Below, one piece after another: positions 35,840 to 45,830 of a stretch of DNA of 53,916 nt; position 1 is the first letter of the stretch; the number at the start of each line of letters is the position of its first letter. Source of the DNA: Myxococcales bacterium (GTDB taxonomy: Bacteria; Myxococcota_A; Polyangia; Polyangiales; Polyangiaceae); assembly GCA_013297655.1 (NCBI GenBank), contig JAAFHV010000020.1, positions 4,779 to 58,694 of the forward strand, read 5' to 3'. A program made the position numbers and the translations under genes. The notes under the pieces are model-generated. The model saw nothing but the letters and a program-made list of their open reading frames with translations, was not told where the DNA came from and did not search any database.

Positions 35840-37300
35840 TCAGCGCTTCATGACGAGCTGCACCGCCGCGAGGCACATCTCGTCGAGGGTGCCTTCGCCG
35901 AGCCGAATTTCGGACGGCGAGCGCCTCCCCTGCGCGACGAGGCCCCTCTTGAGCTGCACGTTCGCGAGGCTGTTGTCGTAGGTGCACCGCACCTCGAGCG
36001 AGTCCCCCGCGCCCACGCTCGGAAGCGACTCCAACGGCGCGTCGTACACGTACATCCGTTGCCAGTCGAAGGCCCAGCTCGGCTCTTGAAGCAGGCACTC
36101 TTCTCTCGGCTCGCCGGCGAGCACCGTGCCTCGCTTCAACGTAAGCTTTTGGTCGACCCCGGCGAGGTGCATATGCGCACCGACCCCCAGAATCCGCATT
36201 CGCGGAAGAGGGAGCCCGGCGAGCGAGGACGGCAACGTAAAAACCATCGTTTCCGTGTGGCGCGGCGCGTTCACGGGAATGGCAAACACCGGACCGGTCG
36301 GCGGGTCCGACGGTCCGCCGAGGAGCCCTATGCCCGCCGTAGCCGCATGCCGAAAATTGCCTATCAGGCGCGGGACCATCACCCAAGCGGGAGCCTCGTC
36401 GGACAGCTCCATTCGGAACGTGGTCCGATCGGGCACCCTCGTCGCGTTGGCGTGCGGGTGGTAGTGTACCTGAAGGACGAGCTTCGTTCCCGCGTCGACC
36501 GGGAGTGCCACCCCTGGCGGAAGGGTCGAAGGCACCCCGCCCGGGGCCCAAGCCGCGACGAGGGTGGCGCCGGCGGTGTTCGGCCCCCCCGGGCAATCGT
36601 ACGCCACGTCGTGGGGAGCCTTCGCGCCGGGAGGGATGGCAAAGGCGATCGCGTGATGAACGATACTTCGATTGCCGGGCACGAAATCGCTCCCCGTCAT
36701 GTAACGAGCGCGATCGAGCTTCGGGTCGAGCACGAAGCAGCGCACGATGTCGTCGCGCGCACCAATGGGGAACACGAAGCCGTCTCGCGGGGTGAGCGCG
36801 ACCGTCTCCCCGAGGCGCGCTCCGGCGACGGGCTTCTGCGGCGGCGGCGGGGCATCCCCCTCTTTTGCGCCTCCACGGACCCAAGCATCGACTGTGGCGA
36901 TCTCGTCGTTCGATAGGCGCTCGTCGTTACGCCAGCCGAAACGAGGCGTGCACTCGTTCGTCTCGCGCGCACCCCAGGGGGGCATTCGGCGTGTTCGAGT
37001 CTCCTCGGCGATGGCCGACGCCTCGTCACGAACCTCGGCGAACGTGGTGAGCGCGAACGGGGCAATTCCGCCTCGCACGTGGCACCTCTGACAGTGTGCT
37101 TCGAGGATCGGACGAACGTCCTGGCTATAGGTTACTTCGCGCGGGCGGGCTGCGCTCGCGTCCAACGCAGCAACAGCGGCGCTCGCAACGCGCTCGCGAA
37201 CTGCGCTCTCGGAGGGTGTTTTTCGCGAGCAACCGACGGCGGCCACGGCGACGACAGCCCCGAAGATCAGGGACGAGGCACGTGGGGACGGTATGGCCAT
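35840..37300 (-). CDS. Cytochrome c / copper type II monooxygenase-like lipoprotein
   Basis: This 486-residue protein has a lipobox (VAAVGC, Cys24), then a c-type heme site C70-Q-R-C73-H74 in a short cytochrome domain (TYSQDVRPILEAHCQRCH) with a later MPPW motif that often supplies the Met ligand. The remaining 300 residues resemble the copper-binding core of ascorbate-dependent type II monooxygenases: HHAIAFA, VHYHPHANA and GAHMHLAG are the likely copper ligand segments, with paired cysteines. It should be periplasmic and redox-active, with unknown substrate. The ATG at 37300 starts the signal peptide and has no Shine-Dalgarno; a sigma-54-like element predicts a leaderless transcript. Confidence 0.85.
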   Translation of the reverse strand: MAIPSPRASSLIFGAVVAVAAVGCSRKTPSESAVRERVASAAVAALDASAARPREVTYSQDVRPILEAHCQRCHVRGGIAPFALTTFAEVRDEASAIAEETRTRRMPPWGARETNECTPRFGWRNDERLSNDEIATVDAWVRGGAKEGDAPPPPQKPVAGARLGETVALTPRDGFVFPIGARDDIVRCFVLDPKLDRARYMTGSDFVPGNRSIVHHAIAFAIPPGAKAPHDVAYDCPGGPNTAGATLVAAWAPGGVPSTLPPGVALPVDAGTKLVLQVHYHPHANATRVPDRTTFRMELSDEAPAWVMVPRLIGNFRHAATAGIGLLGGPSDPPTGPVFAIPVNAPRHTETMVFTLPSSLAGLPLPRMRILGVGAHMHLAGVDQKLTLKRGTVLAGEPREECLLQEPSWAFDWQRMYVYDAPLESLPSVGAGDSLEVRCTYDNSLANVQLKRGLVAQGRRSPSEIRLGEGTLDEMCLAAVQLVMKR

Positions 37301-37311
37301 GTAGCACTGGT

Positions 37312-37327
37312 CGCAAACCAAGTGCCA
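37312..37327 (-). promoter_or_regulatory. Sigma-54-like -24/-12 promoter for the cytochrome/copper lipoprotein gene
   Basis: The minus strand reads TGGCACT-TGGT-TTGCG, a very close match. The -12 C is 13 bases before the ATG at 37300, predicting transcription from the start codon itself. Confidence 0.55.
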
Positions 37328-37391
37328 ATCGCGTTTGGGCACGATTCCGACGATCGACGGACAACCTCACGTGACGCGCGAGATTGCACCA

Positions 37392-37407
37392 TGGCACACG
37401 CGTTGCT
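37392..37407 (+). promoter_or_regulatory. Sigma-54-like -24/-12 promoter for the 67-residue gene
   Basis: TGGCACA-CGCG-TTGCT differs from the consensus at one position. Predicted start near 37418 gives a 32-nt leader with AAGGAG before the ATG at 37450. It is divergent from the element at 37312. Confidence 0.65.
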
Positions 37408-37449
37408 GTGCTCGACCGGACACCCACCGAAGTCCTCAAGGAGTCGGAG

Positions 37450-37653
37450 ATGAAGACGTACGTAACGTTCGAGGTCCTCGTGTCGACGTCCGCGCACCGT
37501 TTACCGCGTGAAAAGACGCTGGAGAACGCCACCGGACACCATGGGGTCCGCGAAGCTCGCGCCGGCGCGAGCGTCGGGTTTGCCGCCCCGACGCGCGACG
37601 ATCGCGAGCCGGCCGACGCGCACGAAGACGGGCTCTTCGCTCGATCGAACTGA
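37450..37653 (+). CDS. 67-residue small protein, function unknown
   Basis: The frame begins MKTYVTFEVLVSTSAHRLP and becomes hydrophilic, rich in His, Arg, Asp and Ala. AAGGAG (37438-37443) precedes the ATG with six bases between, and a near-consensus sigma-54-like promoter lies at exactly the right distance, which together make a strong case for a real gene despite its size. The N-terminal strand-like segment could pair with another protein or form a small dimer. No family is recognised. Confidence 0.65.
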   Translation: MKTYVTFEVLVSTSAHRLPREKTLENATGHHGVREARAGASVGFAAPTRDDREPADAHEDGLFARSN

Positions 37654-37764
37654 GCGCGGTCGGATGCGGAACACACCTGCGCCCTTATGCCTCAGCGTGG
37701 CGAGCGCGAACGGTGGGCTCGCTACGGCGACCGTGGAAATGCGGGAAAACCCCATACTCGACAT

Positions 37765-37780
37765 TGGCATCTGGATTGCT
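37765..37780 (+). promoter_or_regulatory. Sigma-54-like -24/-12 promoter upstream of the 100-residue gene
   Basis: TGGCATC-TGGA-TTGCT is a close match. Predicted start near 37791 implies a 150-nt leader to the ATG at 37941, longer than for the other genes. Confidence 0.5.
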
Positions 37781-37940
37781 GGTGACGGAGGCGGGGGCAC
37801 GTCCCGCGGCGCGAAGTACGTGACCGTGCGAGCCGCATCGGACGACCCCGAGCGAGCTCCACGCGGCGAGCGACGACGACGGATACGAGGTCTGCCCGCG
37901 AGCCACGAAAATCTCGCCAGCCAACGTCAGGAGAATTGCC

Positions 37941-38243
37941 ATGACCGAAGAAAACACCAAGAAGACCAAGGGCGAATCGCAGGAGCCGAAGGCGACCGAG
38001 ACGGGGGATCACCCCCGCCATCCGCAGCCCATCGAACCGTCGGTGCCCGCCTCGGTGCGCCCGCGAACCGATCCCGAGGCTGCCCCATTCAACCCGCCGC
38101 GCCCACATCACACCGGCAAGGACGTCTCTCCCGGAATGCGCAAGGCGCCTCCCCCGCGCCCGCAGCAGCCCTCTGTCGAGTCGATCTCCCGCGCCGAGGA
38201 CGAGGGAATGACAGCGCCGGTGTCACGCCCGTCGAAGGTCTGA
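37941..38243 (+). CDS. 100-residue Pro-rich disordered protein
   Basis: The product begins MTEENTKKTKGES and is rich in Pro, Glu, Lys, Arg and Ser with no hydrophobic core, so it is probably disordered. AGGAGA lies seven bases before the ATG, giving good support for a real gene. It resembles in style the 83-residue protein at 10198 and the 79-residue protein at 53622, without detectable identity. A possible terminator follows at 38309. A protectant or linker role is conceivable but not shown. Confidence 0.75.
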   Translation: MTEENTKKTKGESQEPKATETGDHPRHPQPIEPSVPASVRPRTDPEAAPFNPPRPHHTGKDVSPGMRKAPPPRPQQPSVESISRAEDEGMTAPVSRPSKV

Positions 38244-38275
38244 CGCCGGCGACGTGGCCTGCCGCGCCCCGAGTG

Positions 38276-38289
38276 CCCAAGCGCTTGGG
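38276..38289. promoter_or_regulatory. 14-bp perfect palindrome upstream of the poly-HAMP kinase gene
   Basis: CCCAAGCGCTTGGG is fully palindromic and lies about 95 bp upstream of the -24 box at 38385, the usual distance for an enhancer-binding protein site. Confidence 0.45.
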
Positions 38290-38308
38290 GCAGCGGCTGT
38301 GGCGCTTT

Positions 38309-38326
38309 GCCCCAGCGGGGCGTTTT
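38309..38326 (+). terminator. Possible terminator of the 100-residue gene
   Basis: GCCCC-AGC-GGGGC forms a 5-bp GC stem followed by GTTTT, 65 bp after the stop codon at 38243. Confidence 0.5.
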
Positions 38327-38384
38327 GGATGGGCTCGCTAGCGTAAAACCAAGGCAATATTGCAGGCGACCCGTGGCTTCGCTT

Positions 38385-38400
38385 TGGAGCGTCTTTTGCT
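38385..38400 (+). promoter_or_regulatory. Sigma-54-like -24/-12 promoter for the poly-HAMP kinase
   Basis: TGGAGCG-TCTT-TTGCT has a perfect -12 box and two mismatches at -24. Predicted start near 38411 gives a 26-nt leader with GGGAGA before the ATG at 38437. Confidence 0.5.
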
Positions 38401-38436
38401 CTCGGACCGAACGTATCGCTCGACCCGGGAGACCTC

Positions 38437-41400
38437 ATGGCGCTTGCTGACGCGACACCTGCAAAACGAAGCCGCTCACGGAGCGGTACCAGCACGAAGG
38501 GCAAAACGCCTGCGAGCGCGTCATCACGCTCGCGCGACGCTCGCCGGCTGGAGCAGCTCGTCGTCGCGCTCCGAGCGATGGAAGCGGGCGACTTCTCCGT
38601 TCGTCTCCCGCTCGACGCACGCGCCGGTCGCTTCGGCGAGCTCGCCGAGGCGTTCAATGGAGTCGCGATGCGCAACCAAGCGCTCACACGGGAAACCGTG
38701 CGCGTGGCGCGCGTGGTCGGCCGCGAGGGTCGTATGGCCGAGCGGGTCGACCTCGGCTCCGATATCTCCGGCGACTGGGCGACCTGTGTAGGATCCGTGA
38801 ACGCCTTGATTGGCGACTTGGTTCAGCCCACGACCGAGGTGGCGCGCGTCATCGGCGCGGTCGCAGAGGGCGATCTATCGCAGAAAATGGCGCTCGAAAT
38901 CGAAGGACAGCCCGTAAAGGGAGAGTTCCTCCGAATCGGCACGACCGTAAACTCGATGGTCGACCAGTTGAGCTCGTTCGCCGCCGAAGTCACCCGCGTC
39001 GCGAAGGACGTCGGCACGGAAGGCAAGCTCGGCGGCCAAGCCGACGTGAAGGGCGTGTCCGGCATTTGGAAAGAGCTGACCGACGACGTCAATCAACTCG
39101 CGAACAACCTCACCGCCCAGGTGCGAAACATCGCCGAGGTGACCACCGCCGTCGCGAAGGGAGACCTCTCCAAGAAAATCACCGTCGATGCCAAGGGCGA
39201 GGTGCTCGCGCTCAAGAACACCTTCAACACGATGCTCGTGCAGCTCAACTCCTTCGCGGCGGAGGTTACCCGCGTCGCGAAAGAAGTGGGCACCGAAGGA
39301 AAGCTCGGCGGGCAGGCCGACGTGAAGGACGTCTCCGGTATTTGGAAAGACCTGACCGACAACGTGAATTTCATGGCGTCGAACCTCACGACGCAGGTGC
39401 GCGGCATCGTCAAGGTGGTCACTGCCGTCGCGAACGGCGACCTCTCGATGCGCCTCAAGGTCGACGCCAAGGGCGAAGTGGCGGCCCTCGCGAACACGAT
39501 CAACGACATGACGGACACGCTCGGCCAATTCGCAGAGCAGGTGACCCGCGTCGCAAAAGAAGTAGGAACCGAAGGAAAGCTCGGCGGCCAAGCCGACGTA
39601 AAGGGCGTATCGGGAGTCTGGAAAGACCTCACCGACAACGTGAATTTCATGGCGACGAACCTCACCGCCCAAGTGCGAGGTATCGTCCGCGTCGTCACCG
39701 CCGTCGCGAACGGCGATTTGTCGCAAAAGCTGGTCGTCGATGCCAAAGGCGAAATCGCCGCGCTCGCCGAGACGCTGAACAGCATGACGAAGACGCTCGG
39801 CATCTTCGCCGAGCAGGTGACCAGCGTCGCGAAGACGGTAGGGGTGGAAGGAAAGTTGGGGGCGCAGGCAGAGGTCCCGGGCGTCGCCGGGACGTGGAAA
39901 GACCTCACCGACAACGTGAATTTGCTCGCGAACAACCTCACCGCTCAGGTGCGAAATATCGCGGAGGTGACCACCGCGGTCGCGAACGGCGACCTCTCGC
40001 GCAAGATCAGCGTCGACGCGAAGGGCGAGGTCAACGAGCTGAAGAACACCATCAACACGATGGTGGATCAGCTCCGTTCGTTCGCGGGGGAGGTCACCCG
40101 CGTCGCGAAGGAAGTAGGCACCGAGGGCAAGCTCGGCGGGCAGGCCGAGGTCCGCGGCGTGTCCGGAACATGGAAAGACCTCACCGACAACGTGAACGTA
40201 CTCGCCGGAAACCTCACCGACCAAGTGCGTAATATCGCCAAGGTCACCACTGCGGTCGCCAATGGCGACTTGTCGCAGAAGATCACCGTCGACGTTCGCG
40301 GCGAGATCCTCGAGCTGAAGAACACCATCAACACGATGGTGGATCAGCTCCGTTCGTTCGCTTCCGAGGTTACGCGTGTCGCGAAGGAGGTAGGCACCGA
40401 AGGAAAGCTCGGCGGCCAGGCGCAGGTTCCCGGGGTATCGGGAACCTGGAAAGACCTCACCGACAACGTGAACGTGCTCGCCGGAAACCTCACCGACCAA
40501 GTGCGCAATATCGCCAAGGTGACTACCGCGGTCGCCAATGGCGACCTGTCGCAGAAGATCACCGTCGAAGCCAGGGGCGAGATCCTCGAGCTCAAGAACA
40601 CCATCAACACGATGGTGGACCAGCTCAACTCGTTCGCGGCGGAGGTTACCCGCGTCGCGAAGGAGGTAGGCACCGACGGCAAGCTCGGTGGCCAGGCCGA
40701 GGTCCGCGGCGTATCCGGCACCTGGAAGGACCTCACCGACAACGTGAATTCGATGGCGTCGAACCTCACCGGGCAAGTGCGAAACATCGCTCTCGTCACC
40801 ACCGCCGTTGCGCGAGGAGACCTCTCGAAGAAGATCACGGTCGACGTCAAAGGCGAGATCTTGGAGCTCAAGATCACCATCAACACGATGGTGGACCAGC
40901 TCAACTCGTTCGCTTCGGAGGTTACCCGCGTGGCGCGCGAGGTAGGCACCGAGGGCAGGCTCGGCGGGCAGGCCGAAGTCAGCGGCGTCGCCGGAATTTG
41001 GAAGAACCTGACCGACAACGTGAACTTCATGGCGTCGAACCTCACGACGCAGGTGCGTGGCATCGTCAAGGTCGTGACCGCCGTCGCGAACGGCAACTTG
41101 TCTCAAAAGCTGGTCGTCGAGGCGAAGGGCGAGGTCGCCGCGCTCGCGGAGACCATCAACAACATGACTGGCACGTTGGAGGTGTTCGCCGAGCAAGTGA
41201 GCACCGTCGCGCGCGAGGTGGGTATCGAAGGCAAGCTCGGGGGCCAGGCGAAGGTGCCTGGTGTCGCGGGCACCTGGAAAGACCTCACCGACAACGTGAA
41301 TTTCATGGCGTCGAACCTCACGACGCAGGTGCGCGGCATCGTCAAGGTCGTCACCGCCGTCGCGAACGGCGACCTCTCCCAGAAGCTCGTCGGGGTCGAA

Positions 41401-43698
41401 GCGAAAGGCGAGATTCTGGCCCTCGCCGACACCATCAACAGCATGTGCGACACCCTCGGAACGTTCGCCGATCAGGTGAGCACCGTCGCGAGCGAAGTCG
41501 GTATCGAAGGGCAGCTCGGGGGGCAGGCCAAAGTGCCCGGGGCGATGGGGACGTGGCGCCAGCTCACCGACAACGTGAATCAGCTCGCCGCCAACCTCAC
41601 GAGCCAAGTCCGCGCGATCTCCGACGTCGCGACGGCGGTGACGAAGGGCGACCTGACGCAGTCGATCGACGTGCAGGCCCTCGGCGAGGTCGCCGCCCTA
41701 AAAGACAACATCAACCAGATGATCGTCAATCTGCGCGAGACGACACAAAAGAACATGGAGCAAGACTGGCTGAAGACCAACCTTGCCCGTTTCTCGAGCA
41801 TGATGCAGGGGCAAAAGCACCTCCAAGCCGTGTCCGACATGATCATGTCGCAGCTCACCCCGCTCGTGTCGGCTCAGCTCGGCGGCTTCTTCATGGTGGA
41901 GACGGAAGAGGGCCAGCCGGTGCTCGCGCTGACGAGCAGCTACGCCTATACCGAGCGCAAGGGGGTGCCCACTCGCTTCAAGCTGCGGCAAGGCCTCGTC
42001 GGTCAGTGCGCCTACGAGCGCAAGCCCATCCTCGTCTCCAAGGCACCTGCAGATTACATTCAAATTTCGTCCGGTCTCGGCGAGGCGCAGCCGATAAACC
42101 TGCTCGTATGGCCGGTGCTCTTCGAGGGTGAGGTCAAGGCGGTCATCGAGATAGCGTCGTTCGCGACCTTCAGCCCGATTCACCACCTGTTCTTGAGCCA
42201 GCTCACCGAGAGCATCGGCGTAGTCCTCAACGTCATCACCGCGAACATGCGCACCGAGGAGCTCCTCCTCCAGTCGCAGGGGCTCACCCAGGAGCTGCAG
42301 AGCCAGTCGCGCGAGCTCACCACGCAGCAGGGCGAGCTGAAACGCTCGAACTTGGCACTCGAGAAACAAGCCATCGAGCTGGAAGAGAAGGCACGCCAGC
42401 TAGAGACCCAAAACGTCGAGGTAGAAGAGAAGAACCGCGAGGTAGAGCAAGCACGCGTCACCGTGGAGGAGAAGGCGCGCCAGCTCGCGCTCATCTCGCA
42501 GTACAAATCCGAGTTCCTCGCGAACATGTCGCACGAGCTCCGCACGCCGCTCAACAGCCTCCTCATCCTCGCCCGCCTCCTCGCCGACAACTCCGAGGCG
42601 CGCCTCAGCGAGAAGCAGGTGGAGTACGCGCGCACGATCTACGCGTCGGGAGTGGACCTCCTCTCGCTCATCAACGAGATTCTCGACCTCGCCAAAGTCG
42701 AGTCCGGAAAGATGCGTATCGAGCCGCGCTCGGTCGACCTCGACCACGTCGCGGATTTGGTGCGGCGAAACTTCGAGCCGCTCGCGGAGCAGAAGGGGCT
42801 CGCGCTGGAGGTCGACGTCGTCGCCGGATTGCCGACCCTGCACACCGACTCCCAGCGCCTCCACCAGGTGCTCAAGAACCTTCTCTCGAACGCCATCAAG
42901 TTCACCGACACGGGCTCCGTGCGACTGACGGTGACCGAAGCGAGCGAGGGTGTGCGCTTCACCGCCCCGGGACTCTTCGACACCAAGGTGGTCGCGTTCT
43001 CCGTCACCGACACCGGCATCGGCATCCCGGAGGACAAACATCGCATCATCTTCGAGGCCTTCCAGCAGGCCGACGGCACTACCAACCGCAAGTACGGTGG
43101 GACCGGCCTCGGCCTCTCCATCAGCCGCGAGATTGCGCGCCTCCTTGGTGGCGAAATCCAGCTCGAGAGCGTCGTGGGCAAAGGCAGCCGGTTTACCCTC
43201 TTCTTGCCGATTCGCAGCCCCGAAGTCGTCGACACCAGCGCTACACTCGATCTCGGCGAGCATGCTCCGGTTGCAGAGCGCGCGATGGCAGCCGCCGCTC
43301 CCGGCCCCGGTACGCGCGCGCCCGTTCCCGGCACGCGCGTCCTCGTCGTCGACGACGACTTCCGAAACATCTTCGCTATCAGCAGCGTCCTCGAGGAGAA
43401 GGACGTCGTCGTGCTCTACGCGGAGAACGGTCGCGCTGCGCTCGACGCCCTCGAGCAACATCCGGTCGACGTGGTCCTGATGGACGTCATGATGCCCGAG
43501 CTCGACGGATACGAGACGATCCGTGCCATCCGCGCAAAAGAGAAGTTCGCCAATCTGCCCATTATCGCCGTCACCGCGAAGGCCCTCGTCGGCGACAGGG
43601 AAAAGTGCATCGCCGCGGGGGCGACCGACTATCTACCCAAGCCCCTCGACGCAGAGCGCTTGCTCCGGCTCGTAGGCGCCTACGGGGCTTCGCCTTGA
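38437..43698 (+). CDS. Cytosolic poly-HAMP hybrid histidine kinase (HAMP array-GAF-coiled coil-HisKA-HATPase-REC)
   Basis: This 1753-residue protein has no transmembrane segment. After a basic N-terminus, a degenerate first unit ([12 protein letters not shown]) is followed by eleven tandem units of 92 residues, each with a TAVANGDLS-type and a [10 protein letters not shown]-type segment, so the array would hold about 22-23 HAMP modules. This is the arrangement of group III fungal osmosensing kinases and related bacterial enzymes. Then come a GAF domain (about 1120-1270), a long coiled coil, HisKA with His1366 in [11 protein letters not shown], an ATPase domain with GLGLS, and a receiver with Asp1683 in [17 protein letters not shown] precedes the ATG. 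The next kinase gene overlaps its stop codon. Role in osmotic or stress sensing is inference. Confidence 0.95.
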   Translation: MALADATPAKRSRSRSGTSTKGKTPASASSRSRDARRLEQLVVALRAMEAGDFSVRLPLDARAGRFGELAEAFNGVAMRNQALTRETVRVARVVGREGRMAERVDLGSDISGDWATCVGSVNALIGDLVQPTTEVARVIGAVAEGDLSQKMALEIEGQPVKGEFLRIGTTVNSMVDQLSSFAAEVTRVAKDVGTEGKLGGQADVKGVSGIWKELTDDVNQLANNLTAQVRNIAEVTTAVAKGDLSKKITVDAKGEVLALKNTFNTMLVQLNSFAAEVTRVAKEVGTEGKLGGQADVKDVSGIWKDLTDNVNFMASNLTTQVRGIVKVVTAVANGDLSMRLKVDAKGEVAALANTINDMTDTLGQFAEQVTRVAKEVGTEGKLGGQADVKGVSGVWKDLTDNVNFMATNLTAQVRGIVRVVTAVANGDLSQKLVVDAKGEIAALAETLNSMTKTLGIFAEQVTSVAKTVGVEGKLGAQAEVPGVAGTWKDLTDNVNLLANNLTAQVRNIAEVTTAVANGDLSRKISVDAKGEVNELKNTINTMVDQLRSFAGEVTRVAKEVGTEGKLGGQAEVRGVSGTWKDLTDNVNVLAGNLTDQVRNIAKVTTAVANGDLSQKITVDVRGEILELKNTINTMVDQLRSFASEVTRVAKEVGTEGKLGGQAQVPGVSGTWKDLTDNVNVLAGNLTDQVRNIAKVTTAVANGDLSQKITVEARGEILELKNTINTMVDQLNSFAAEVTRVAKEVGTDGKLGGQAEVRGVSGTWKDLTDNVNSMASNLTGQVRNIALVTTAVARGDLSKKITVDVKGEILELKITINTMVDQLNSFASEVTRVAREVGTEGRLGGQAEVSGVAGIWKNLTDNVNFMASNLTTQVRGIVKVVTAVANGNLSQKLVVEAKGEVAALAETINNMTGTLEVFAEQVSTVAREVGIEGKLGGQAKVPGVAGTWKDLTDNVNFMASNLTTQVRGIVKVVTAVANGDLSQKLVGVEAKGEILALADTINSMCDTLGTFADQVSTVASEVGIEGQLGGQAKVPGAMGTWRQLTDNVNQLAANLTSQVRAISDVATAVTKGDLTQSIDVQALGEVAALKDNINQMIVNLRETTQKNMEQDWLKTNLARFSSMMQGQKHLQAVSDMIMSQLTPLVSAQLGGFFMVETEEGQPVLALTSSYAYTERKGVPTRFKLRQGLVGQCAYERKPILVSKAPADYIQISSGLGEAQPINLLVWPVLFEGEVKAVIEIASFATFSPIHHLFLSQLTESIGVVLNVITANMRTEELLLQSQGLTQELQSQSRELTTQQGELKRSNLALEKQAIELEEKARQLETQNVEVEEKNREVEQARVTVEEKARQLALISQYKSEFLANMSHELRTPLNSLLILARLLADNSEARLSEKQVEYARTIYASGVDLLSLINEILDLAKVESGKMRIEPRSVDLDHVADLVRRNFEPLAEQKGLALEVDVVAGLPTLHTDSQRLHQVLKNLLSNAIKFTDTGSVRLTVTEASEGVRFTAPGLFDTKVVAFSVTDTGIGIPEDKHRIIFEAFQQADGTTNRKYGGTGLGLSISREIARLLGGEIQLESVVGKGSRFTLFLPIRSPEVVDTSATLDLGEHAPVAERAMAAAAPGPGTRAPVPGTRVLVVDDDFRNIFAISSVLEEKDVVVLYAENGRAALDALEQHPVDVVLMDVMMPELDGYETIRAIRAKEKFANLPIIAVTAKALVGDREKCIAAGATDYLPKPLDAERLLRLVGAYGASP
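38830..41755. repeat. 276-bp tandem coding repeats (poly-HAMP array)
   Basis: Eleven in-frame units of 276 bp, each 92 codons, are arranged head to tail and are highly similar at the DNA level. One unit near 41390 carries an extra codon (LVGVEAKG instead of LVVEAKG), shifting the period to 279 there. Such an array is prone to recombination and to misassembly. Confidence 0.9.
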
Positions 43699-45752
43699 AA
43701 GAGGCCAGTCCCGTACAGACGAGCGTCGGGAAGGCGAGGTATGGCAGCGATGCCCCGGAGCCCGCTCGCCTCCTCCTCGTCGACGACCACCTGCCGAACC
43801 TGGTCGCGCTCGAGGCCGTGCTCTTGCCGCTCGGTCACCCGCTCGTGGTCGCGACCTCGGGGGAGGAGGCCCTCCGCCGCCTCCTGGCCGACGACTACGC
43901 CCTCGTGCTGCTGGACGTGCAAATGCCGGGCATGAACGGCCTCGAGACGGCCTCGCTCATTCGATCCCACTCTCGAATGCGCGCGATCCCGATTATCTTC
44001 ATGACGGCGATCGACGGGAGCCCCGCGCGCGCATTCGAGGGATATGCGGCTGGAGCGGTCGATTACATCGTAAAGCCGGTCGAGCCCGAGATCTTGCGCT
44101 CGAAGGTGGCCGCGTTCGTCGCGATTCACGTACGGAACGAAGACCAAAAGGCTCGCGCGCGCGCCGAACGAGAGAAACAGATCGCCGCCCTCCAGCGGTC
44201 GAACGAGGACCGCTATCGGAGCTTGGTCGAGGCGGTCCCGCTCCCTATCTGGTCCGCCCTCCGCGACGGCTCGCCGTCGTCGGCCAATCGCGCGTGGATC
44301 GAATACACGGGCTCTACGCCAGACGACCTCGCGAGCTTCTCGACCCCCGGCCTCGTGCACGCCGACGACATCGAACGTATGCAGACCGACTGGCAGGCAG
44401 CGCTCGCCCGCGCGCAGCCGTTCGAGGCCGAGGTTCGCCTCCGTCACGCGTCGGACGGCGAATACCGATGGCACCTCGTTCGCGCCCTCCCCGAGAGGCG
44501 CGCTTCTGGTCAGTCTTCCGGGTTCATCGTCTCCGCGACCGACATCGAGGAGACCAAACGCGCAGAGGCACAGAAGGCGGCCCTCCTCCTCCAAGAGCAG
44601 CGCGCACGCGAGGCGGCAGAAGAGCACAACCGAAGCAAGGACGAGTTCCTCGCGACGATTTCGCACGAGCTGCGGACGCCACTGAATGCCATTCTCGGGT
44701 GGGCGGAGCTCGTCCAGTCGGGCGAGCTCGACGAGAAGGCCACCTCCCGTGCATTGGAGACGATCGTACGTAACGCCCATTCGCAGGCGCGTCTCATCTC
44801 CGACCTGCTCGAGGTTTCGCGAATCGAGTCCGGGAAGGTGCGCGTCGATCCTCGTCCGATCGATCTGGGCGCCGCGCTCAGGTCGTCGCTCGATTCGCTG
44901 CGTCCTGCCGCGGCCGCGCGCGACGTCTCCCTCGTCGTCGAGACGGCGCCAGACACCTCGGAGCCCGTCGTCGTCGACTCTCAGCGCTTCCAGCAGGTCG
45001 TCGGGAACCTCATCACGAACGCGATAAAGTTCGGAGCGAAGAACGTAACGGTGACCCTCACCCGCACGCGGCGCGAGGCCGTACTGCGCGTCGTCGACGA
45101 CGGCCAAGGTATTGCCCCCGAGTTCCTCACCAAGGTGTTCGACCGTTTCCAACAGGCCGACACCCGGAGCACGCGCCAACACGGCGGGCTCGGCCTCGGC
45201 CTCTCGATCGTGGCCCATATCGCGCGCCTCCACGGGGGCTCGGTGAGCGCGACGAGCGACGGTGTCGGCAAGGGAGCGACGTTCGAGGTTCGATTCCCCG
45301 CGACCCAGAGCGGCGTCTACCCGCGGCCTCCCGAGATCGAGTTGGAGCGCCGCCCGAGCGCCCCCTCCCTCGCTGGGATAGACGTGCTGGTCGTGGACGA
45401 CGAGGAGGAGGCGCTCGAGCTCATGCGCACGATCCTGGAGAAGTGCGGGGCCACGATCCGTGTCGCCTCCTCGGTCGCCCGTGCGGTGGAAGAGGTGACC
45501 CGCGCGACTCCCGATTTGGTGATCACCGACATCGGAATGCCGGGAGAAGACGGATATTCGCTCTTGCGCCACATTCGCGAGCTCGGTCGCAGCGGCCGCG
45601 TCGCGCCGCCCGCGATCGCGCTCACGGCCTACGCGAGCGCAGACGATCGCGCGCGCCTCCTCGAGGCTGGCTTTCTCGCTCACCTCACGAAGCCACTCGC
45701 TTCCGGCGAGCTCTTCTCCACCCTACGACGGGTCCTCCACCTCGAAGGCTGA
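43695..45752 (+). CDS. Hybrid histidine kinase REC-PAS-HisKA-HATPase-REC
   Basis: This protein (685 residues from the TTG at 43695) starts with a receiver ([11 protein letters not shown], Asp74 in [11 protein letters not shown]), then a coiled-coil segment, a PAS domain ([15 protein letters not shown] to [14 protein letters not shown]), HisKA with His324 in [11 protein letters not shown], an ATPase domain ([16 protein letters not shown]) and a second receiver with Asp612 in [11 protein letters not shown]. It is soluble. The start is inferred: TTG overlaps the preceding stop (TTGA), fitting coupling with the poly-HAMP kinase, and no ATG or GTG lies before the first receiver. A multi-step phosphorelay between the two kinases is likely. 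A strong hairpin terminator follows. Confidence 0.88.
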   Translation: MKEASPVQTSVGKARYGSDAPEPARLLLVDDHLPNLVALEAVLLPLGHPLVVATSGEEALRRLLADDYALVLLDVQMPGMNGLETASLIRSHSRMRAIPIIFMTAIDGSPARAFEGYAAGAVDYIVKPVEPEILRSKVAAFVAIHVRNEDQKARARAEREKQIAALQRSNEDRYRSLVEAVPLPIWSALRDGSPSSANRAWIEYTGSTPDDLASFSTPGLVHADDIERMQTDWQAALARAQPFEAEVRLRHASDGEYRWHLVRALPERRASGQSSGFIVSATDIEETKRAEAQKAALLLQEQRAREAAEEHNRSKDEFLATISHELRTPLNAILGWAELVQSGELDEKATSRALETIVRNAHSQARLISDLLEVSRIESGKVRVDPRPIDLGAALRSSLDSLRPAAAARDVSLVVETAPDTSEPVVVDSQRFQQVVGNLITNAIKFGAKNVTVTLTRTRREAVLRVVDDGQGIAPEFLTKVFDRFQQADTRSTRQHGGLGLGLSIVAHIARLHGGSVSATSDGVGKGATFEVRFPATQSGVYPRPPEIELERRPSAPSLAGIDVLVVDDEEEALELMRTILEKCGATIRVASSVARAVEEVTRATPDLVITDIGMPGEDGYSLLRHIRELGRSGRVAPPAIALTAYASADDRARLLEAGFLAHLTKPLASGELFSTLRRVLHLEG

Positions 45753-45782
45753 CCTCGACCGAAGCCGCGTTCGAACGCAAAC

Positions 45783-45804
45783 GGCCCCGACCTGGGTCGG
45801 GGCC
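45783..45804. terminator. Bidirectional terminator between convergent genes
   Basis: GGCCCCGACC and GGTCGGGGCC form a perfect 10-bp stem with a two-base loop, between the hybrid kinase and the PP2C gene, with T-rich sequence after it on the plus strand. Confidence 0.8.
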
Positions 45805-45830
45805 TTCGTTCATGCTTCGCTCGTTCGCGC

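Noticed and set aside
38875-41607. 910-residue open frame antisense to the HAMP repeats
   Set aside because: Its repeats are only the reverse complement of the coding HAMP units; it has no domain signature or start signals.
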